In this document: in pieces, positions 8,392-12,412 of the stretch
How the letters are laid out: every line of letters starts with the position of its first letter
Numbering within the stretch: position 1 is the stretch's first letter
Assembly (NCBI GenBank): GCA_001780385.1
Contig: MFGW01000115.1
Location: 8,938-21,349, forward strand
Length of the DNA: 12,412 bases
From: Candidatus Fischerbacteria bacterium RBG_13_37_8
Lineage (GTDB): Bacteria > Acidobacteriota > HRBIN11 > MFGW01
Direction: 5' to 3'
Translations under genes and position numbers: made by a program
Notes under the pieces: generated by a model
The model's input: only the letters and a program-made list of their open reading frames with translations
Databases searched by the model: none
What the model was told of the DNA's origin: nothing

Positions 8392-8497
8392 AAATATTGA
8401 TAAAGCTATTTGCACAGCTTCACCTGCTGTTTTCTTATCATAATTGATTTCCTCATTTTACATGAAATACCATTTAGAGGCAAGTAACCAAATAAAC

Positions 8498-8543
8498 ACT
8501 GTCATTATGAGTCCCGCGCCATCGGGACGTAATAATCCTTAAC
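8498..8543. repeat. Truncated copy of the mini-element found at 10065-10169
   Basis: These 46 bases match 10063-10108 at 41 of 46 positions, with the first 21 identical (ACTGTCATTATGAGTCCCGC and one further G). The similarity then stops, and the far end with the inverted TGTCATT terminus is missing, so this is one end of a degraded element. Here GTCCCG (8511-8516) and CGGGAC (8523-8528) can form a hairpin that the other copy lacks. It lies between hemL and hslV. Confidence 0.7.
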
Positions 8544-8713
8544 AATATGCCCCCTATAATATGATAGGAATTAATACGTCTTGCGCTTTGTTCACTCCAT
8601 TCTAGAATTCATTTTCTTCTTGCCGGGTCCTTTTGAACGACAATGCCAAATAAAAAGAAGCGCCCTCACTATGAGATTCCTCTTTCGTAACTTGAGATGC
8701 ACCTCTACTTCAT

Positions 8714-10000
8714 CTATTTCTTTGCCAACTTGACCCCACTCTCTATCGATTGTATGGTCTGGGTACGGTCGCGCTTGCTGTGTAAAAACGATACGAAACA
8801 TGTCTCAAATTGCGATGGCGGAAAATAAATACCATGCTCCACTAACTTCCAGAAAAAAGATGCGTATTTCTCAGTGTCAGCTTTCTTTACCTCATCAAAA
8901 TTCCTGGGTCGCTTGTCAAGAAAAAAACAGGTGAACATTGAACCAATATGATTGACAATGACTTTCTGCTTGTATCTATGAAATACATCGGATATCTCAA
9001 AGTAAAAATCGTCCAGTGAATCACTCAGCTCTTTGTAATTTTTGTGTTTCAAAGCGCTTAGAACTGCACTGCCTGCTTCCATGGCAAGCGGATTTCCTGA
9101 TAATGTTCCTGCCTGGTAAACATCACCTTCCGGCGCCACTAACTCCATAATCTCTCTTCTGCCTCCATATGCACCTACCGGAAGTCCACCACCTATTATC
9201 TTTCCTAATATGGTAAGATCAGGCTCGATGCTATAAATATTCTGTGCACCGCCGTAACATAATCTGAATCCTGTTATTACTTCATCAAAAATTAAAAGTG
9301 TCTTATGCATTTTGCAAAGCTTCGATAATTTTAATAAATAATCTTTTTCGGGTAATACCAATCCCATATTTGCTGCAACAGGTTCCAGGATAATGGCAGC
9401 TATTTCTTTTCCCTGTTTCTCGAGTGTTCGCTCCACAGCCGGTATATCATTGTATTGCAGACTGATTGTATTGCGTGCGCTTTCAGATGAAATTCCACGT
9501 GATGAAGGAATACCATACGTAGCAAGACCAGAACCTGCTTTAACCAACAGGTTGTCATAATGTCCGTGGTAGCATCCATCAAATTTTATTATTTTTTCCC
9601 TGCCAGTATAAGCACGTGCTACCCGTATTGCACTCATTACCGCTTCCGTCCCAGAGTTAACAAAGCGTATTTTCTTAATGCTTGGTATAGCAGTTATTAT
9701 TAATTGTGCAAGTTTCACCTCTGCATAAGTACAGGTACCAAATGAAGTACCTTCATCAGCAGCAGCTTTGATAGCGTTCACTACTGCCGGATAACTGTGT
9801 CCGAGTATTAATGGACCCCATGATCCAACATAATCAATATATTCATTGCCATCCACATCATGCAATTTGGATCCTTTACCACTATGCATAAATATCGGAT
9901 TTCCTCCTACACTTTTAAAGGCACGAACAGGACTATTCACTCCTCCCGGCATTAATTTCTGTGCCTTGGTAAAATATTGTTGCGATTTTATTAAATTCAT
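8714..10000 (-). CDS. hemL: Glutamate-1-semialdehyde 2,1-aminomutase
   Basis: HemL converts glutamate-1-semialdehyde to 5-aminolevulinate, the last step of the C5 route to tetrapyrroles, using pyridoxal phosphate in the cytoplasm. The 428-aa product is the usual length and complete. It has the family start (KAQKLMPGGVNSPVRAF), the cofactor-phosphate region around F-V-N-S-G-T-E-A, the D-E-V-I-T-G-F-R motif with the cofactor Asp, the Schiff-base Lys at K267 in L-G-K-I-I-G-G-G-L-P, and the PPSQFET C-terminal motif. I choose the ATG at 10000, because the GTG at 10006 lies inside the SD (AGAGG at 10010-10006, five bases before the ATG). No hemA, hemB or hemC is adjacent in this window, so it appears to be a stand-alone gene with its own promoter. 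Confidence 0.97.
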   Translation of the reverse strand: MNLIKSQQYFTKAQKLMPGGVNSPVRAFKSVGGNPIFMHSGKGSKLHDVDGNEYIDYVGSWGPLILGHSYPAVVNAIKAAADEGTSFGTCTYAEVKLAQLIITAIPSIKKIRFVNSGTEAVMSAIRVARAYTGREKIIKFDGCYHGHYDNLLVKAGSGLATYGIPSSRGISSESARNTISLQYNDIPAVERTLEKQGKEIAAIILEPVAANMGLVLPEKDYLLKLSKLCKMHKTLLIFDEVITGFRLCYGGAQNIYSIEPDLTILGKIIGGGLPVGAYGGRREIMELVAPEGDVYQAGTLSGNPLAMEAGSAVLSALKHKNYKELSDSLDDFYFEISDVFHRYKQKVIVNHIGSMFTCFFLDKRPRNFDEVKKADTEKYASFFWKLVEHGIYFPPSQFETCFVSFLHSKRDRTQTIQSIESGVKLAKK

Positions 10001-10024
10001 AATCACCTCTCATACGAAATTTTC

Positions 10025-10053
10025 ATTCTAAGTTATGTTGTTGTTGTTGTCAA
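10025..10053 (-). promoter_or_regulatory. Sigma-70-type promoter of hemL
   Basis: On the minus strand TTGACA (10053-10048), 17 bases, then TAGAAT (10030-10025). The spacer is a run of ACA trinucleotides. The predicted start near 10018 gives a leader of about 18 nt that still contains the SD. The mini-element at 10065 begins 12 bp upstream of the -35, so the core promoter is intact. Confidence 0.75.
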
Positions 10054-10064
10054 TATTAAAAGAC

Positions 10065-10169
10065 TGTCATTATGAGTCCCGCGTCAGCGAAACGTAATAA
10101 TCCGTAACGGACAGTGCTTCTAGTACGTTAGGGCTTGTCACGTTTGCCTCCGGCAAACTCACAATGACA
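10065..10169. mobile_element. 105-bp miniature inverted-repeat element (element A)
   Basis: The ends TGTCATTATGAGT (10065-10077) and, inverted, TGTCATTGTGAGT (10157-10169) match at 12 of 13 positions. The element is flanked on both sides by AGAC (10061-10064 and 10170-10173), which could be a 4-bp target-site duplication. Near the right end GTTTGCC (10142-10148) pairs with GGCAAAC (10152-10158), and CTTGTCA pairs with TGACAAG outside it, making a long hairpin. There is no coding capacity, so it would need a transposase elsewhere. Termini of the TGTCATT-GCGAG type recur in many bacterial genomes (from memory). A truncated relative lies at 8498-8543. Confidence 0.65.
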
Positions 10170-10304
10170 AGACCTCAGCCACGGATACGTCAAAGTCGGC
10201 GCAAGTTCAACATTATATTAACGTTATCAAAAGGCTCAATTTCTTGAATAATGAGCACTGGTCTTCATCGTGCGCCGACTTTGACGATGCCGTGAGACCT
10301 CAGC
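10170..10304. mobile_element. 115-bp MITE-like element with 10-bp flanking duplication (element B)
   Basis: AGACCTCAGC occurs at 10170-10179 and again at 10295-10304, exactly flanking a 115-bp core (10180-10294). The core ends are inverted copies: CACGG, three differing bases, then CGTCAAAGTCGGCGCA (10188-10203), against the same 5- and 16-base blocks inverted (the 16-base block at 10271-10286). That is 21 of 24 matching positions. The centre has no gene. Terminal repeats plus a direct duplication are the hallmarks of a transposed non-autonomous element, though 10 bp is longer than most target duplications. It abuts element A directly. Confidence 0.7.
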
Positions 10305-10305
10305 G

Positions 10306-10326
10306 ATTCCCTATTCCCTATTCCCT
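10306..10326. repeat. Three tandem 7-bp repeats (ATTCCCT)
   Basis: Three perfect ATTCCCT units followed by ATTT. The array sits immediately downstream of element B and overlaps the expected -35 position (10314-10319) of the promoter for the VWA gene. Changes in copy number would shift or replace that region, so slipped-strand variation could alter expression; this is inference. Confidence 0.85.
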
Positions 10327-10333
10327 ATTTGTT

Positions 10334-10342
10334 TGATATAAT
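10334..10342 (+). promoter_or_regulatory. Extended -10 promoter giving a leaderless mRNA
   Basis: TGATATAAT is a perfect extended -10 (TGN plus TATAAT). The ATG at 10351 lies only eight bases after the hexamer, about where transcription should begin, so the 5' leader is predicted to be zero to three nucleotides. No SD precedes the ATG, which agrees. The -35 position falls in the ATTCCCT repeats and matches poorly, as is tolerated with an extended -10. Confidence 0.6.
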
Positions 10343-10350
10343 GGTATGCA

Positions 10351-11286
10351 ATGAACTTGATTAAATGCAAGGTTTTATCAGTAACAGTATTTTTTATACT
10401 CTGTATAGGTATCATCACTGCTAGTAATGACCAGGAACAATTAGCGGTCAATCTCGATTATTATGATGAAGTAACGCTGGTTAACATATATGTAACGGTC
10501 ACGGATAATAAAAATAATTTCATCAGGGAATTATTAAAGGAAGATTTTATTGTTAAGGAAGATGGCAAGGTTCAGCAGATATCTCATTTCTCAATAGAAA
10601 GTCCTCCTCTTGTAGTTCTTCTTCTCATGGATGGCAGTGGAAGCATGCAGGAAGAAGTTTGTAAAAACCTGCAAAAGGTTGATATAGCAAAAAATGCAGC
10701 GCTTGAATTTATAAAAAGATTTCGTCCGCAAGACAAGTATGGCATTATCACCATTGAGGATTATGCACGTGTTTCATGCGAACCTGTTTCCTCCACATTT
10801 GAAGTAAAGAAGGAACTAATTTTTTTTGAAGCTAAACCAAGAAACACAGCATTATACGATGCGATATATTATGCATCAGAATTATTACAGAAATATCCCG
10901 TATCACGTAAAGTAATAGTCATTTTTTCTGATGGTCTTGATTCTGCAAGCAGGGTAACCTTTGAAGAAGCGCTTAATGCGGCGATTGCACAAGATATAGC
11001 TATTTTTGGTTTTATTACGGCAAAATTAACTGACAGGCCTTCATTGCGCGGATATTCGACTCTTGATGAAATAGCAAAACAAACTGGTGGCAAATTGATC
11101 ATACCATCAACAATAGAAGAAACTGATAAAAAAATTAATGAACTTGAAGATGAATTATTCAATGTATACAGCATAGCATATAAGCCGCAAAAAACAAATG
11201 AAAAATCCTCCAGGTTTCACAAGCTTGATGTCAAAATAATAGAGAGGAATGCAAAGCTTCGTCACAAGAAAGGCTATATTAATTAA
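10351..11286 (+). CDS. Secreted VWA-domain protein (VWFA-related, Acidobacterial type)
   Basis: The 311-aa product starts with a signal peptide (about residues 1-24, ending ITAS). Residues ~40-80 contain V-N-I-Y-V-T-V-T-D-N and E-D-F-I-V-K-E-D-G-K-V-Q-Q-I-S-H-F, the N-terminal strand block typical of the VWFA-related family common in Acidobacteriota. The von Willebrand A domain (about 85-290) has the metal-ion-dependent adhesion site DGSGS (D94, S96, S98), a candidate Thr in R-N-T-A-L-Y-D and the second Asp in F-S-D-G-L-D, so it should bind a divalent metal and a protein ligand. Partners are unknown. It may be periplasmic or surface exposed. The gene appears leaderless, downstream of two mini-elements. 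The cyclase gene follows on the same strand after 119 bp with no clear terminator, so co-transcription is possible. Confidence 0.9.
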   Translation: MNLIKCKVLSVTVFFILCIGIITASNDQEQLAVNLDYYDEVTLVNIYVTVTDNKNNFIRELLKEDFIVKEDGKVQQISHFSIESPPLVVLLLMDGSGSMQEEVCKNLQKVDIAKNAALEFIKRFRPQDKYGIITIEDYARVSCEPVSSTFEVKKELIFFEAKPRNTALYDAIYYASELLQKYPVSRKVIVIFSDGLDSASRVTFEEALNAAIAQDIAIFGFITAKLTDRPSLRGYSTLDEIAKQTGGKLIIPSTIEETDKKINELEDELFNVYSIAYKPQKTNEKSSRFHKLDVKIIERNAKLRHKKGYIN

Positions 11287-11405
11287 CAGGAGTATTTTTT
11301 ATTGAGATGAAACGGGCGCATCATTATTTTCATGTACTTATGATTAAAAATAGTTTGCATTAGTAAGAGTTGAATGAATACATCAAATAATAAGGTAAAA
11401 GAAGC

Positions 11406-12412
11406 ATGGAATGCATAAAATGTCATTTCAGCAATCCGCCGGGGATGAAATTTTGTGGAAATTGTGGAAATCCACTAATACAGCAGCTTGAGGATGAAGA
11501 GAAGAAAATAGTAACAATTCTTTTTGCAGATTTGAAGGGATATACCACGCTTTCGGAGCAAATGGATCCGGAAGATATCAAAGAATTGATGGATAGTATT
11601 TTTCATCAAATCACAGAAATCATAGAAAATAATCATGGTTATGTAGACAAATACCTTGGGGATGGAGTGATGGCATTATTTGGTGCACCGATAGCCCATG
11701 AGGATGATACCGAAAGGGCGGTGGCTGCCGGAATAGAAATACAGGAATTTGTAAGTGCTTTCAGCAAAAAGAAAAATCTGCCGTTAAGTCTGCGCATCGG
11801 TATAAATACTGGAGAAGTAATTGCCGGGCATGTTGGAAAAGGCAGGGCGAGAGATTATACCGTTATGGGAGATGCAGTTAACACGTCACAAAGGTTACAG
11901 GAAGCCTGCATTCCTGGCAATATACTAGTTTCTGAAACTACAAAAAAAATGATCGAAAAAGCATTCGTTTTAAGTCCGCCTAAAGCACTGCAACTCAAGG
12001 GGAAAGCTGAATTGATAAATGCTTACCAGGTTGAGGCAAAATCATCCAAACCAATATTCCAGGCATCTGCTTTCATTAACAGACGAGAGGAACTTGAATA
12101 TTTTCTTAAATGTTATCAAACATCTGTTCTAAAACAAAAACCTGTTTTTTGTCTTTTAACAGGTGAACTTGGAATTGGGAAAACAAGACTCATACATGAA
12201 TTTGCTGATCAATGTCTCAGCAAAGCACCACTGCCATATATTTTCTGGCCACAATTATCATTCTATGAAAATGCTCCTTTTCATGCCTTGGGAGCTCTCC
12301 TGCTAGAAATTTTTGGAATCAAAAATAGCAATAATCTTGTTCATGCCAAAACATGCATAAAAAAAACATTATCCGACCTGGAATATTCTGCTTCTGAAAT
12401 AAATATGGACGA
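11406..12412 (+). CDS. Class III adenylyl cyclase with zinc ribbon and P-loop ATPase domain (runs off the right edge)
   Basis: The frame is open from the ATG at 11406 to the edge (335 codons) and is missing from its 3' side. A weak SD (AAGG, 11392-11395) lies ten bases upstream. Residues 3-20 form a zinc ribbon (C3, C6, C17, C20). Residues ~33-208 are a class III nucleotidyl cyclase with all catalytic positions: metal Asp D42 (F-A-D-L-K-G-Y-T) and D86 (Y-L-G-D-G-V), purine-binding K82 and T152 (Lys/Thr, typical of class IIIb), N159 and R163. From about 220 an ATPase domain begins with Walker A GELGIGKT at 253-260. Family members usually continue with a large ATPase and TPR region, which would lie outside. 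Product cAMP is the likely output; the ATPase part probably senses or assembles. Confidence 0.93.
   Translation, partial: MECIKCHFSNPPGMKFCGNCGNPLIQQLEDEEKKIVTILFADLKGYTTLSEQMDPEDIKELMDSIFHQITEIIENNHGYVDKYLGDGVMALFGAPIAHEDDTERAVAAGIEIQEFVSAFSKKKNLPLSLRIGINTGEVIAGHVGKGRARDYTVMGDAVNTSQRLQEACIPGNILVSETTKKMIEKAFVLSPPKALQLKGKAELINAYQVEAKSSKPIFQASAFINRREELEYFLKCYQTSVLKQKPVFCLLTGELGIGKTRLIHEFADQCLSKAPLPYIFWPQLSFYENAPFHALGALLLEIFGIKNSNNLVHAKTCIKKTLSDLEYSASEINMD

Larger units (their letters stand above)
8346..8713. other. Gene-free gap between hemL and hslV
   Basis: This stretch has no convincing gene. It holds the likely hslV promoter (near 8386-8391), a truncated interspersed repeat (8498-8543) and a small inverted repeat CCTAT/ATAGG (8554-8569). 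A minus-strand frame from the end of hemL (8801-8592) is open but is probably a shadow plus read-on. No strong hairpin with a U-tract is seen after hemL, so hemL transcription might continue into hslVU. Confidence 0.6.

Noticed and set aside
8592..8801. Minus-strand ORF of 69 codons running past the end of hemL
   Set aside because: Its first third is the out-of-frame end of hemL, it has no clear SD, and the product is not recognised. A real small gene cannot be excluded but is unsupported.
10306..10326. Short CRISPR-like or origin-like repeat array
   Set aside because: The units are contiguous 7-mers without spacers, and no DnaA-box pattern or cas gene is present.
10869..11174. Minus-strand ORF of 101 codons in the VWA gene
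   Set aside because: It is antisense to the VWA domain, whose motifs are intact; the Ser-rich product is a typical shadow.
11308..11364. 18-codon ORF between the VWA and cyclase genes
   Set aside because: The nearest AGGAG is too far upstream (about 15 bases) and there is no other support.

Overview
The window comes from a bacterial chromosome, AT-rich by eye, with clear Shine-Dalgarno (SD) sites and several textbook sigma-70-type promoters. The mix of a two-subunit HslUV protease, C5-pathway HemL, a VWFA-related secreted protein of the type common in Acidobacteriota, a large FN3-bearing secreted metalloprotease and a zinc-ribbon/cyclase/P-loop signalling protein suggests an environmental Gram-negative lineage (Acidobacteriota, deltaproteobacterial groups, Planctomycetota or a related candidate phylum). 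The sequence alone does not settle which. Nothing points to a phage, plasmid or CRISPR locus.

Layout. 1-710 (minus) is the N-terminal part of a secreted protein that looks like an M28-type aminopeptidase and runs off the left edge. A divergent control region (711-941) holds a near-perfect minus-strand promoter and an 18-bp operator-like palindrome. A putative 17-codon leader ORF (942-995) overlaps by ATGA the start of an unrecognised secreted protein (992-2095, plus). A strong bidirectional terminator (around 2158-2203) separates this from a convergent 1291-aa secreted gluzincin metalloprotease with FN3 domains (2216-6091, minus). Its 341-bp upstream gap has RNA-structure potential. Next come hslU and hslV (6433-8345, minus, ATGA overlap), a gene-free gap with a repeat fragment, and hemL (8714-10000, minus) with its own promoter.

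The gap between hemL and the rightward genes (10054-10350) is the most unusual DNA. It contains two adjacent miniature inverted-repeat elements, each with apparent target-site duplications, then three 7-bp tandem repeats. An extended -10 promoter follows, so close to the next ATG that the mRNA should be leaderless. That gene (10351-11286, plus) encodes a secreted VWA-domain protein. The class III adenylyl cyclase with zinc ribbon and P-loop ATPase domain (11406 onward, plus) runs off the right edge.

Functionally the window mixes housekeeping genes (HslUV proteolysis, HemL tetrapyrrole synthesis) with an exported set: two hydrolases, an orphan secreted protein and a VWA protein, next to a cyclic-nucleotide signalling gene. 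No single pathway joins them. I see no complete novel multi-gene system; the best leads are the paired mini-elements, the leaderless VWA gene, the divergent operator and the leader ORF.
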